NCBI GenBank assembly: GCA_031285645.1
Contig: JAITVU010000003.1
Span: 1-12,043, forward strand
Reading direction: 5' to 3'
Length of the DNA: 12,043 nucleotides
From: Oscillospiraceae bacterium
GTDB lineage: Bacteria; Bacillota; Clostridia; Oscillospirales; Ruminococcaceae
Shown here piece after piece: positions 1 to 6,778 of this stretch (position 1 is its first letter; every line of letters starts with the position of its first letter). Position numbers and translations under genes: made by a program. The notes beneath the pieces are model-generated. The model saw only the letters and a list, made by a program, of their open reading frames with translations. It searched no databases and was not told where the DNA came from.

Positions 1-73
1 ATGACATGCGGGAACGCAGCTGCATGCTCAGGATCAGCAAATAGTTTTTGGTATACAGGCGGATTTTAGCCAC
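1..73 (-). CDS. Second ABC-2 permease of the export operon, N-terminal fragment
   Basis: Only the first 24 codons are in the window; the gene continues past position 1. I infer a GTG start at 73-71, which overlaps the stop codon of the upstream permease gene by 8 bases, the arrangement expected for translational coupling. An AAAGGGTGGTGG purine-rich stretch lies just upstream inside the preceding gene. The readable peptide includes IRLYTKNYLLILSMQ, then R-S-R-M-S. This resembles the start of ABC-2 permeases, where a short basic juxtamembrane helix precedes the first membrane span. In this family an ATPase gene is usually followed by two permease genes, which supports the call. The product would be the second membrane half of the exporter. 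Too little is visible to confirm the family independently. Confidence 0.6.
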   Translation of the reverse strand, partial: MAKIRLYTKNYLLILSMQLRSRMS

Positions 74-866
74 CGTTGACCACCACCCTTTGCCTGGAAC
101 GTCCCCAGAAATAGAGGGAGAGAAGGAAAAAAACAGCCAGCCACAAAGCCTGGACGGCGAGAGCCGTCCAGATATCAGGCCCCGAGATACGCCCGATCAA
201 AATGGAGAGCGGCGTGTTGTACATCGCCTGAAAAGGCAAAAAACGCGCGACGCTGAAAAGCCAGTCCGGGAAAAACCACAGCGGCACCATGGAGCCCGAA
301 AAAACAAGCATGACGGCGTTGCGCGTCTCGAGAATACCGTCAATTTCCATCGTCCAGAAAGCGATCATCCCGAAGAACATCTGGTAAAAAAGCATAATGA
401 AATAGGCAAGCAACGTGCTGAGCCAGAAAGCTGGGCCCAGATAAACCCGCGCGCCGAAACCAAGCCCGCTCAAAAGCAAAAAAATTGTATAAGGTGCCAC
501 ACGCAAAATGATATTTTGAGCGGTAAAGGCGAACTGCTCGATACAGACGGACACAGGGTAGGAAGCGGGGCGGGTCAGGACCATCGCAATGCTGCCGTCC
601 CGGATTTTATCGCTGATGGCGTGCTCGACATTCGCCGCGATCAGGACCTCGAAAATAATGGAGGCGAGCGTGTAAAATTTCATGGTGGCGAGGTCGATGC
701 CGTCGATCTCCGCACGCCCCGCGTAAAGCGCCGTCCAAAGCGCGATCAGCATGAAGACGCGCACGGCGATCATAATCAGGCCAAGGAAAAAATTCGCCCT
801 GTACACCATCTGCCCGCGTACCTCAACACGCACGGATACCTTAAAATACTGAAGCAGTCCCTTCAT
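66..866 (-). CDS. ABC-2 type permease, first membrane subunit of export operon
   Basis: A 266-residue integral membrane protein with about six hydrophobic spans, for example around residues 25-50, 60-75, 115-135, 145-170, 185-200 and 230-255. The short basic N-terminus leading into the first span and the long internal cytoplasmic segment (ISDKIRDGSIAMVLTRPAS, about 83-101) are typical of the ABC-2 permease group that pairs with COG4586-type ATPases (COG4587-like by recognition, not by search). It should form the transmembrane channel with the ATPase encoded immediately upstream and the second permease downstream. Its ATG overlaps the ATPase stop by 4 bases (ATGA), and a GAGGAGG site lies about 11 bases before it inside the ATPase gene, so the start is well supported. 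The exported substrate cannot be read from the sequence. Some relatives are annotated as exporters of toxic cations, but that does not establish a substrate here. Confidence 0.85.
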   Translation of the reverse strand: MKGLLQYFKVSVRVEVRGQMVYRANFFLGLIMIAVRVFMLIALWTALYAGRAEIDGIDLATMKFYTLASIIFEVLIAANVEHAISDKIRDGSIAMVLTRPASYPVSVCIEQFAFTAQNIILRVAPYTIFLLLSGLGFGARVYLGPAFWLSTLLAYFIMLFYQMFFGMIAFWTMEIDGILETRNAVMLVFSGSMVPLWFFPDWLFSVARFLPFQAMYNTPLSILIGRISGPDIWTALAVQALWLAVFFLLSLYFWGRSRQRVVVNGG

Positions 867-1855
867 TCCGTATAAATCCTCCTCATCACATGGTCGAGGG
901 GGGCGTCGGTGACATTGATGTCGATCACCTTGCCGGCGGAAAAAAAGAGGCTGATCAGGGATTCTATTTCGATGCCGTCGCTGTTGCAGCGATACTCGTG
1001 CCGCAGGCCGTCCCCGGCGATAGACACGGGCTCGAGGTGTTCCGATTTGATGGCCTGCCGGGGCTCGCCGAACACAATGTGAAAATGCTTTTCATTGCCC
1101 TTTGCCCGCTTGAGGGCGTCCACATTGCCCTGCCAGATCAGCCGGCCCTTATCGATAATAATCACGCGGGTACACAGGCGCTCAATATCCAGCACATCGT
1201 GGGTGACGAGCAGGACCGTGACATTTCTGTCCCTGTTGATGCGCCCGACAAGGCTGTGCAGCTCATTTTTGCCCACGACGTCAAGACCGATGGTGGGCTC
1301 GTCCAAATAAAGGATTTCGGGGTTGTGCAGCATGGCCATGGTGATTTCGGCGCGCATTTTCTGCCCGAGGCTAAGCGTGCGCACCGGCTTTGTCATCAGG
1401 TCGCCGACGCCGAAATTCTCCGAAAAATAGCGTATGTTCTCATCAAATACCGAATCGGGGATTGAGTAGAGGGCCTTTGTGTATTCAAATGAATCCTGAA
1501 CGGGCAGGTTCCACCATAAGCGTGAGCGCTGGCCGAACACAACGCCGATCTGCCTGGCGTTTTGCCGGGGTTTGCGGTAAGGCACGAGATCGCCGACCTG
1601 TACGCTGCCGCCTGTGGGCGTCAGGATACCTGTCAGGATTTTGACCGTGGTCGATTTTCCCGCGCCGTTGGGGCCTAAAAAACCGAGCACTTCGCCTTTG
1701 TCGACGCTGAAAGAAATATCACTGAGCGCCCGGATACGCTTCTTTTCCGGATGAAAAAGATTTTTCACGGCGCCGCCAAAGCCCTTTTTGCCCACGGTAA
1801 CGACAAATTCCTTGCTGAGGGCTTCCACTGTAATCATGCGCTTTTTTTCAGGCAA
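863..1855 (-). CDS. ABC-2 exporter ATP-binding protein
   Basis: A cytoplasmic ATPase of about 330 residues that powers the exporter formed with the two downstream permeases. Visible motifs, numbered from the chosen start: Walker A GPNGAGKST at 61-69, Q-loop in VVFGQRSRL (Gln about 109), ABC signature LSLGQ at 161-165, Walker B ILYLDEPT with catalytic Glu about 186, and the switch His in VTHD about 219. The last 90 or so residues are the extra C-terminal domain typical of COG4586-like ATPases. The frame is open up to a TTG at 1873, but the strong GGGGGAGG site lies inside those first codons. It sits 8 bases before a second TTG at 1855, so I take 1855 as the start; an ATG at 1837 is too far from the site. 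The gene overlaps the next permease by 4 bases. A likely promoter lies at 1956-1984. Confidence 0.9.
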   Translation of the reverse strand: MPEKKRMITVEALSKEFVVTVGKKGFGGAVKNLFHPEKKRIRALSDISFSVDKGEVLGFLGPNGAGKSTTVKILTGILTPTGGSVQVGDLVPYRKPRQNARQIGVVFGQRSRLWWNLPVQDSFEYTKALYSIPDSVFDENIRYFSENFGVGDLMTKPVRTLSLGQKMRAEITMAMLHNPEILYLDEPTIGLDVVGKNELHSLVGRINRDRNVTVLLVTHDVLDIERLCTRVIIIDKGRLIWQGNVDALKRAKGNEKHFHIVFGEPRQAIKSEHLEPVSIAGDGLRHEYRCNSDGIEIESLISLFFSAGKVIDINVTDAPLDHVMRRIYTE

Positions 1856-1955
1856 TGCTTGTACCTCCCCCAAAAATGATGTATGATCAGATTATTAAAC
1901 GCCCCCGGCCACCTCCTGTTTTTTATTCATACTATCACAGGCTTATGTGTTAGTA

Positions 1956-1984
1956 AATATAATCCAGGCACCCCAATGTTCCAA
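1956..1984 (-). promoter_or_regulatory. Putative sigma-A promoter of the ABC export operon
   Basis: On the minus strand TTGGAA (1984-1979) and TATATT (1961-1956) are separated by 17 bases, which would give a leader of about 95 bases before the TTG start at 1855. The plus strand carries an overlapping TATAAT at 1958-1963 that could serve the divergent thiol-protein gene, but it has no good -35. If both are used, the two divergent transcription units share one -10 region and would compete for polymerase. Called by eye from consensus only. Confidence 0.45.
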
Positions 1985-2052
1985 TTTATACCAACATGCA
2001 GGAGATTTTTGGCTGCGGGGAAAGTCATTCATAACTGAAAGGAGCATATGAA

Positions 2053-2550
2053 ATGAGTAAAATGGAAGTTTTCTTTGATTATTCCTGTCCTTTTTGCCTG
2101 AAGGGGCACGAGTTCCTGATGGACCTGATCGGCAATTATCCCAAAGTGGAGATTGAATGGGTGCCTTGTGAGGCGCATCCCCGCCCCGAACCCGGTCCCC
2201 ACAGCGATTTGTGCATTCAGGGCATGTTCTTTGCGCTTGAAAACGGCGCGGACCTGGACGCGTATCACGACAGGATGTACAAAGCCATCCTCAAAGACCG
2301 GATCGACCGCGAGGATATCGATGCACTGGCGGATCTGGTTTCGGATATCCTTGATGCCGATGCCTTTAAAAAGGCGCTCAAAAGCGGTCTTTACAGGGAA
2401 AGGCAGCTCGGCAACAATAAATACACCTTTGAACAGTCCGGCGTATGGGCAGTTCCGTCCTATCGCATGGACGGTAAAAAGCTGGATTCCATTGAAAATG
2501 TGGGCGTGAGCAAAGAAGACCTCGCGGACTTTATGGCAGGCGCGCGATAA
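2053..2550 (+). CDS. DsbA/FrnE-like thioredoxin-fold oxidoreductase
   Basis: A 165-residue protein with a thioredoxin-type active site: C12-P-F-C15 right after the first strand (EVFFDYSC), and a cis-proline at P135 in GVWAVPSY, with a helical insert between them. This is the DSBA-like layout (Pfam PF01323 by recognition), including FrnE-like proteins and 2-hydroxychromene-2-carboxylate isomerases. The two active-site cysteines favour thiol-disulfide redox chemistry over the isomerases. There is no signal peptide or membrane span, so it should act in the cytoplasm. It is shorter than many family members (about 200-240 residues), mostly in the helical insert. AAAGGAG lies 8 bases before the ATG at 2053. 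A closer ATG at 2048 opens only a two-codon frame (ATGAAATGA) overlapping the true start. The gene stands alone between oppositely oriented neighbours, and its partner protein or substrate is unknown. Confidence 0.8.
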   Translation: MSKMEVFFDYSCPFCLKGHEFLMDLIGNYPKVEIEWVPCEAHPRPEPGPHSDLCIQGMFFALENGADLDAYHDRMYKAILKDRIDREDIDALADLVSDILDADAFKKALKSGLYRERQLGNNKYTFEQSGVWAVPSYRMDGKKLDSIENVGVSKEDLADFMAGAR

Positions 2551-2553
2551 AGC

Positions 2554-2576
2554 CTGTGTTTTTCCGGCACAGATTT
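2554..2576 (+). terminator. Weak possible terminator after the thiol oxidoreductase gene
   Basis: A CTGTG/CACAG 5-bp stem with a 9-base loop is followed by ATTTT. It is short and AT-poor in its tail, so it may be inefficient. No better terminator is visible between this gene and the convergent oxidoreductase gene that ends at 2620. Confidence 0.25.
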
Positions 2577-2619
2577 TAATGCCTTACTAATCCCCTGCCC
2601 AGATTTTGAAGGACGCCTT

Positions 2620-3711
2620 TTAGTCAGAGACAATGCCCGGCAGTATGGGATAAAGCATTGGCGCGGGCCTCTCGATCACAGACTCGATTTTAACGAATGT
2701 ATTCAGACTGTGGGAACGCTCAAAAGCTGTCATCACCTCGAGAATATGCAGCATCAGGCCGCCGCCCGCCCGAGGCGGGCGGCCCCGTTTGATCGCCGCG
2801 ACCTGGTCGGCCAGGCCCAGCCCCTGTCCCCGTTTCTGATACGGGAAGATCAGGGGCACATTGCTGTATGCGGCCGTATCGGGGCTGTAAAACCGCACGT
2901 TGCCATCCGAAAATTCCAGCATTCCCCTCGTCCCGTGTATTTCGATGCGCGAGGGGATTTTAAACGCGTCGAAACTGGCTGAAACAGAGCCGAGCACACC
3001 GCTTTGAAAGCGCATCAACCCCGTTACATGCGTCGGCGTCTCCACTTTTATCCGCTCGCCGAAACGCGGCTCGGATGTGATGACCCTCTCGGGAAAAGCC
3101 GTGTCGCACATGCCGGCGACCGTATCGACACCGCCAAGCAAACTGACAAGCATTGTGAGATAATACACGCCCAAATCCATCATGGGGCCGCCGCCGGGTT
3201 TATAAAAAAAAGCGGGATTGGCGTGCCACGTCTCATGACCGGCGTGCAGGATCACGGCCGTCGCCCCCGTCACACGCCCTATGTAACCGTCGTCAAGCAG
3301 TTTGCGCATGGTCTGCATCCCGCCGTAAAGGAAGGTGTCGGGCGCGCCGCAAATCGTCAGGCCCTTCGCCGCGGCGGTCTCAACCAGTATCCGCCCTTCT
3401 TCAAGCGTCGCCGCCATGGCCTTTTCCGTGTATACATGCTTGCCCGCCTCAAGGCAGCGCATGGAAAGCTCGAAATGTTGCTGGGGCGGCGTCAAATTAA
3501 GCACAATGCTTGTCGCCGGATCTTCAAGAAGCTCATCCATTGAATTGTAAACCCGCGGCACGCCGTATTTATCAGCCTGCGCCTTGGCACGGGCCGCGGT
3601 TCTGCTGTAAATACCGGCAATTTCAATGGCGCGGTACACCCCCGACAGATTTTCGAGATATATATCCGAAATATCGCCCGCGCCTATAACGGCGACCTTT
3701 GTCGTCTCCAT
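2620..3711 (-). CDS. Gfo/Idh/MocA family NAD(P)-dependent oxidoreductase (copy 1)
   Basis: A 363-residue dehydrogenase of the Gfo/Idh/MocA family, which oxidises or reduces sugars, inositols or their derivatives with NAD(P). The N-terminal Rossmann fold shows V-A-V-I-G-A-G-D-I-S (residues 6-15). The family's E-K-P motif reads E96-K97-A98, keeping the catalytic-region lysine but losing the proline. The C-terminal domain carries GGGPMMDLGVYYLTML (about 173-188), a conserved substrate-pocket segment. No signal peptide is present, so it is cytoplasmic. The frame opens at an ATG at 3723, but GGAGGGG lies in its first codons, 5 bases before the ATG at 3711, so I chose 3711. It is monocistronic with its own promoter at 3750-3779. 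The substrate cannot be assigned without transporter or hydrolase neighbours. A second, distant family member lies at 7447-8529. Confidence 0.88.
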   Translation of the reverse strand: METTKVAVIGAGDISDIYLENLSGVYRAIEIAGIYSRTAARAKAQADKYGVPRVYNSMDELLEDPATSIVLNLTPPQQHFELSMRCLEAGKHVYTEKAMAATLEEGRILVETAAAKGLTICGAPDTFLYGGMQTMRKLLDDGYIGRVTGATAVILHAGHETWHANPAFFYKPGGGPMMDLGVYYLTMLVSLLGGVDTVAGMCDTAFPERVITSEPRFGERIKVETPTHVTGLMRFQSGVLGSVSASFDAFKIPSRIEIHGTRGMLEFSDGNVRFYSPDTAAYSNVPLIFPYQKRGQGLGLADQVAAIKRGRPPRAGGGLMLHILEVMTAFERSHSLNTFVKIESVIERPAPMLYPILPGIVSD

Positions 3712-3749
3712 TGTCCCCTCCATATCTTTGTGTTTAATAGCTCTCCTCT

Positions 3750-3779
3750 ATCTTAATGACAGCGGTGCGCGCTTGTCAA
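3750..3779 (-). promoter_or_regulatory. Putative promoter of oxidoreductase copy 1
   Basis: A perfect -35 TTGACA (3779-3774, minus strand) and a TAAGAT -10 (3755-3750) are separated by 18 bases. Transcription would start near 3743, leaving a leader of about 30 bases before the ATG at 3711. The -10 is weak (4 of 6), so activation by a regulator is possible. Confidence 0.5.
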
Positions 3780-4225
3780 GGCCCGCCGGCCTTTATTTCA
3801 ATGGCACGGCGGGTCTGATTTCTCGCGGCTTGCCGCGGTGAATGTCATTATGTTAAATAAAGCGCTTTCTGATGAGTAAGCTCACTGTCCCTGCCTATAT
3901 TCCGGCATAAAATCTGCAATGCCCGCTCGCATTTCTTGCGTTGTGTGTTATAATAATGAAGGCACGTAAATGAAATGCACCGGGGCTTGCCCCGATGTAT
4001 CAAGGTTACTGATTCATGGAACACATGGAACGCTACGCGTTCCATGTGTTCCTCGAAAAGGCCGGCTCCGCTGACCTGGGATAAGGAACCGCCCTGAGGG
4101 GCGGGATGTTAAACCGCTCGTTTTTAATAAATTTCTCCGCCGCGCGCGGCGAAAAATCCAATCCCTTTGTTTCAATAATTACGCGGAAGCACGCCGTGTT
4201 TCCTGTGGAGGCAGAAATATCCGCT
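3780..4225. other. Palindrome-rich intergenic stretch and possible MATE leader
   Basis: No credible gene lies here, although frames stay open on both strands. Visible structure, in order: CCCGCCG (3782-3788) pairing with CGGCGGG (3807-3813); CGCGGC-tt-GCCGCG (3824-3837); an isolated TATAAT (3949-3954, plus strand) without a good -35; CGGGGC-tt-GCCCCG (3981-3994) followed by ATGTATCAAGG; a perfect 15-bp hairpin (4018-4052); CCGCCC-tgag-GGGCGG (4089-4104); and the 14-base palindrome CGCCGCGCGCGGCG (4138-4151). If transcription starts near the TATAAT, the MATE gene would have a structured leader of about 265 bases. I recognise no known riboswitch class in it. Confidence 0.55.
4018..4052. repeat. 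Perfect 15-bp inverted repeat, 5-base loop
   Basis: GGAACACATGGAACG (4018-4032) and its exact reverse complement (4038-4052) flank CTACG. There is no T-run after it on either strand, so it is not a standard intrinsic terminator. It lies about 175 bases before the MATE start and could be a leader hairpin, a processing site or a protein-binding palindrome. Confidence 0.85.
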
Positions 4226-5605
4226 ATGAAAAGTAAAGACATGACACAGGGTAATATCTGGAAATTGATTATCCTCTTTGCCATTCCCCTGATGCTGGGA
4301 AACCTGCTCCAACAGCTCTACAACGCCTTCGACGCGATTATTGTGGGCAACTATGTAGGCAAAGAGGCGCTGGCCGCCGTCGGCTCATCCGGACCGCTCA
4401 TCAATATGATCATTGCTTTCTTTATGGGGATGTCCACGGGCGCCAGTGTTTTGATTTCGCAGTTTTTCGGCGCTAAGGACGACAAGTCGCTGCATGACAC
4501 CGTCCATACCGCCGTTCTTTTGTCCATTGTCCTTGGCGCCATACTGTCCGTCATCGGTATGATTACATCCCCGTGGCTGCTGCGCCTGATGCGCACACCG
4601 GACGACGTGATCGCGGACGCCACCTTATATTTGCGCATCTATTTCGCGGGGTTGCCCGCGCTCACTGTTTACAATATGGGAGCCGCCACTTTGACCGCCG
4701 TGGGCGACGCGAAACGGCCGCTCTACTTCCTCGCCATCTCTTCCGTCATCAACATTGTGGGGAATCTGTTTTTCGTCCTTGTATTCGATATGGGTGTTAG
4801 CGGCGTCGCTTTATCGACCGTCATCGCGGAGGTTATTACAGCCGTTCTCGTGTTGATCGTGCTGATGCGCTCAAATACAAATTACAAGCTGTATATCCGC
4901 GATTTGCGCATCCATTTACATATACTTAAAAGAGTGACCATGATCGGACTGCCCGGCGGCATCCAGCAGGCGATCATCAGCTTTTCCAATATCATTGTCC
5001 AGTCCTATATCAACAGGCTGGGCGCCGTCGTTGTGGCGGGTTACAGCGCCTGCACCAAGCTCGACGCCTTCATCATGCTGCCGGTGCAGACAATGGCGCT
5101 GGCCGTCACGACCTATGTAGGCCAAAACCTCGGCGCCCACAAAGTGGAGCGCGCGCGCAAGGGCGTTAAGTACTCAATGATTATGGGGATCGCCATCACG
5201 GTTGTTGTATCCGTTTTAGCGCTTATTTTCGGCAAAACCCTGCTGCGCATTTTCTCCCCTGATCCGGACGTTCTCGAAACCGGGATGCAGTTCATGCGCA
5301 CATTCGTGCCCATGTACTTTATCCTCGGCTTTACACAAATCATACCCGGCGCACTGCGCGGCGCGGGCGATGTGCGCGTGTCAACCCTGACGTGTATTCT
5401 CTGCTTTGTCCCGCTGCGCCAGCTGTATCTCTTCATCGTGACAAAATTCAATTACAGCGTTATCAGCGTGGCGCTCAGCTATCCGCTGACATGGACTGTG
5501 GCGGCCGTCATTCTCTTTATCTACTACAAGCGCAGTGACTGGAGCCGGTTTGCCATTTCTGAAGAATCATTTGGAAAATCCGCCGAACAGCTTGAAGGTG
5601 AATAA
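4226..5605 (+). CDS. MATE family multidrug/cation efflux transporter
   Basis: A 459-residue inner-membrane protein with about 12 hydrophobic spans in two homologous halves, the layout of the MATE superfamily (Na+- or H+-driven export of drugs and organic cations). Recognisable segments are the first half's IPLMLGNLLQQLYNAFDAII and GSSGPLINM, the linking-region NLGAHKVERARKG, and ALRGAGDVRVS in the second half. The open frame extends to an ATG at 4106, but those 40 extra residues are non-hydrophobic and translated from palindromic DNA. Starting at 4226 gives the usual family length with the first span near residue 12. GGAGG precedes 4226 by 14 bases, rather far; the ATG at 4241 is an alternative. 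The gene converges on an AraC-type regulator gene and shares a two-way terminator with it. The substrate is unknown. Confidence 0.9.
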   Translation: MKSKDMTQGNIWKLIILFAIPLMLGNLLQQLYNAFDAIIVGNYVGKEALAAVGSSGPLINMIIAFFMGMSTGASVLISQFFGAKDDKSLHDTVHTAVLLSIVLGAILSVIGMITSPWLLRLMRTPDDVIADATLYLRIYFAGLPALTVYNMGAATLTAVGDAKRPLYFLAISSVINIVGNLFFVLVFDMGVSGVALSTVIAEVITAVLVLIVLMRSNTNYKLYIRDLRIHLHILKRVTMIGLPGGIQQAIISFSNIIVQSYINRLGAVVVAGYSACTKLDAFIMLPVQTMALAVTTYVGQNLGAHKVERARKGVKYSMIMGIAITVVVSVLALIFGKTLLRIFSPDPDVLETGMQFMRTFVPMYFILGFTQIIPGALRGAGDVRVSTLTCILCFVPLRQLYLFIVTKFNYSVISVALSYPLTWTVAAVILFIYYKRSDWSRFAISEESFGKSAEQLEGE

Positions 5606-5641
5606 AAAACACACCGATACATAATTCACTCTGGCAATCAA

Positions 5642-5678
5642 CAAAAGAACCGGGCGGCAGTGCCGCCCGGTCCTTTTG
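5642..5678. terminator. Bidirectional intrinsic terminator between MATE and AraC genes
   Basis: A perfect 10-bp GC-rich stem, ACCGGGCGGC-agt-GCCGCCCGGT (5649-5671), is extended past one mismatch by CAAAAG/CTTTTG. Plus-strand readthrough meets CCTTTTGTTTTATTTTT, and the minus strand meets TTCTTTTGTTG. It would serve both converging genes. Confidence 0.9.
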
Positions 5679-5694
5679 TTTTATTTTTACCGAA

Positions 5695-6567
5695 CTAATT
5701 GGGCTCCACCTTGATCCACGCCTCCACATAGTAATCATTCTCGCCGCAAATATGATACATTTCCAGCTCATACCCGTCAATCTTCCGATAGGAAGCCGTC
5801 GGCAGCCAGTCGGTATAGACGCGTTTTATAAGATCCTGCGTAACCTTGCTTGTCTGCTCCCGCGTATGCCTCTCGGATTTGAACACAGCCCATGTCGCGG
5901 CCGGAACGTCCACACATGTGTATCCCTGAACCTCACTTGCCGGGGTTCGGTGGACAAAGAGCATATAGGGAAACGTTTTGCCGCCGGTTTCGCGGTAATC
6001 GCATATGGCGTGAATGCGGCTGAGCGGGTCATGCGTTGATTGCAGCAAATCCTCGCAGCACCCGTCGTTAAAACAGTCCGTCCAAAAAGCTGGAATATCC
6101 ACCAGATTTTGACCCTCTTCCGTTGTGAATATCCCCTCAATACCGTATACCGGGAATTCCTCTTTGTTTTCAATCCTGTACTCCATCGCCACATCACCTT
6201 TCAGCGTCAGTAGAAAAGTCATACGGGGAAATGATCTGAGCGCCACGCCCTGGGCCCGTGCCATTGTCGGCGATACGCCGTGAATCTCCTTAAACGCGCG
6301 CGTAAAGGCTTCCGGTGATTCATAGGCGTATTTTATGGCCAGGTCGATCACTTTAGAAGCGCCGTTCTGCAGGTCAAACGCGGCCAGCGTCATACGCCTG
6401 CGGCGTATATACTCAAAAACCGACATGCCGGTAACAATAGAAAATGTCCGTTGGAAATTGACTGCCGACTGCCCCATTATCCGCGCGATTTCAACGAATT
6501 CCATATTGCCGGACAAGCGGCTCTCAATATAGTCCATGGCCCGGTTCATGCGCTCATACCAACTCAT
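5695..6567 (-). CDS. AraC-family regulator with GyrI-like effector-binding domain
   Basis: A 290-residue transcription factor with its DNA-binding domain first. The AraC-type double helix-turn-helix covers about residues 5-107, with the first recognition region near MEFVEIARIMGQSAVNFQRT (22-41) and the second near 72-93, ending in the family-typical GVSPTMAR (97-104). From about residue 125 to the end it carries a GyrI/AraC-effector-binding-like domain (for example EFPVYGIEGIF, 137-147), as in Rob and BmrR-type regulators that bind drugs, cations or metabolites. The ATG at 6567 is preceded at 5 bases by GGGGGGAGG; an upstream TTG-type start at 6606 has no such site. The gene is convergent with a MATE exporter. 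Sensing a pump substrate and inducing the exporter is an attractive but unproven inference. Confidence 0.9.
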   Translation of the reverse strand: MSWYERMNRAMDYIESRLSGNMEFVEIARIMGQSAVNFQRTFSIVTGMSVFEYIRRRRMTLAAFDLQNGASKVIDLAIKYAYESPEAFTRAFKEIHGVSPTMARAQGVALRSFPRMTFLLTLKGDVAMEYRIENKEEFPVYGIEGIFTTEEGQNLVDIPAFWTDCFNDGCCEDLLQSTHDPLSRIHAICDYRETGGKTFPYMLFVHRTPASEVQGYTCVDVPAATWAVFKSERHTREQTSKVTQDLIKRVYTDWLPTASYRKIDGYELEMYHICGENDYYVEAWIKVEPN

Positions 6568-6588
6568 GTATGCCTCCCCCCTGAAACG

Positions 6589-6597
6589 ACTATAGCA
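6589..6597 (-). promoter_or_regulatory. Putative extended -10 promoter of the AraC-type gene
   Basis: The minus strand reads TGCTATAGT, an extended -10 (TG-n-TATAGT) with no clear -35. Transcription would begin near 6582, giving a leader of about 15 bases with the GGGGGGAGG site inside it. Confidence 0.4.
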
Positions 6598-6623
6598 CAG
6601 AATCAATAAAGCCGCCTTGCCTT

Positions 6624-6719
6624 GACGGTTTCAAAAATGCAAGGGTCGTTTATATCGTGAACGACCGTCAAAACCGTTCCGGCTTTGACGCGTCAGGCAT
6701 CGCCTGACGGTACGCCGGA
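6624..6719. repeat. Cluster of alternative inverted repeats upstream of the AraC-type gene
   Basis: Several stems are visible. ACGGTTT (6625-6631) pairs with AAACCGT (6671-6677) and encloses GGTCGTT/AACGACC (6644-6650 and 6660-6666). CGTCAAA (6666-6672) can instead pair with TTTGACG (6684-6690), which excludes the first stem. TCCGGC (6678-6683) pairs with GCCGGA (6714-6719) around the perfect 8-bp hairpin CGTCAGGC-atc-GCCTGACG (6691-6709). The cluster lies upstream of the likely AraC-gene promoter, so it is not in that gene's leader. Confidence 0.7.
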
Positions 6720-6778
6720 GGCGTGCGCGTTCATTAGGTCCGGTGCGAAGGCCGCTTAGCGATCCCATTCGCCGAGTA
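6720..6778. other. Short stretch with no feature seen
   Basis: Between the inverted-repeat cluster and the left end of the next element I see no gene, promoter or palindrome of note. Confidence 0.4.

Noticed and set aside
48..875. Long plus-strand open frame (275 codons) opposite the ABC permease
   Set aside because: It is the antisense of a clear membrane protein gene, is extremely charged with no recognisable fold, and has no ribosome binding site.
890..1465. Plus-strand open frame of 191 codons opposite the ABC ATPase
   Set aside because: The opposite strand carries all ABC ATPase motifs; this frame is its shadow.
1890..1932. Leader peptide before the ABC ATPase (minus strand, 11 codons from an ATG near 1930)
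   Set aside because: No ribosome binding site precedes it and its codons show no regulatory pattern; probably chance.
3004..3543. Plus-strand open frame of 179 codons opposite oxidoreductase copy 1
   Set aside because: It lies entirely inside a well-supported dehydrogenase gene on the other strand and has no family features.
4106..4225. N-terminal 40-residue extension of the MATE protein
   Set aside because: It is translated from palindromic intergenic DNA, is unlike MATE N-termini, and makes the protein longer than usual.
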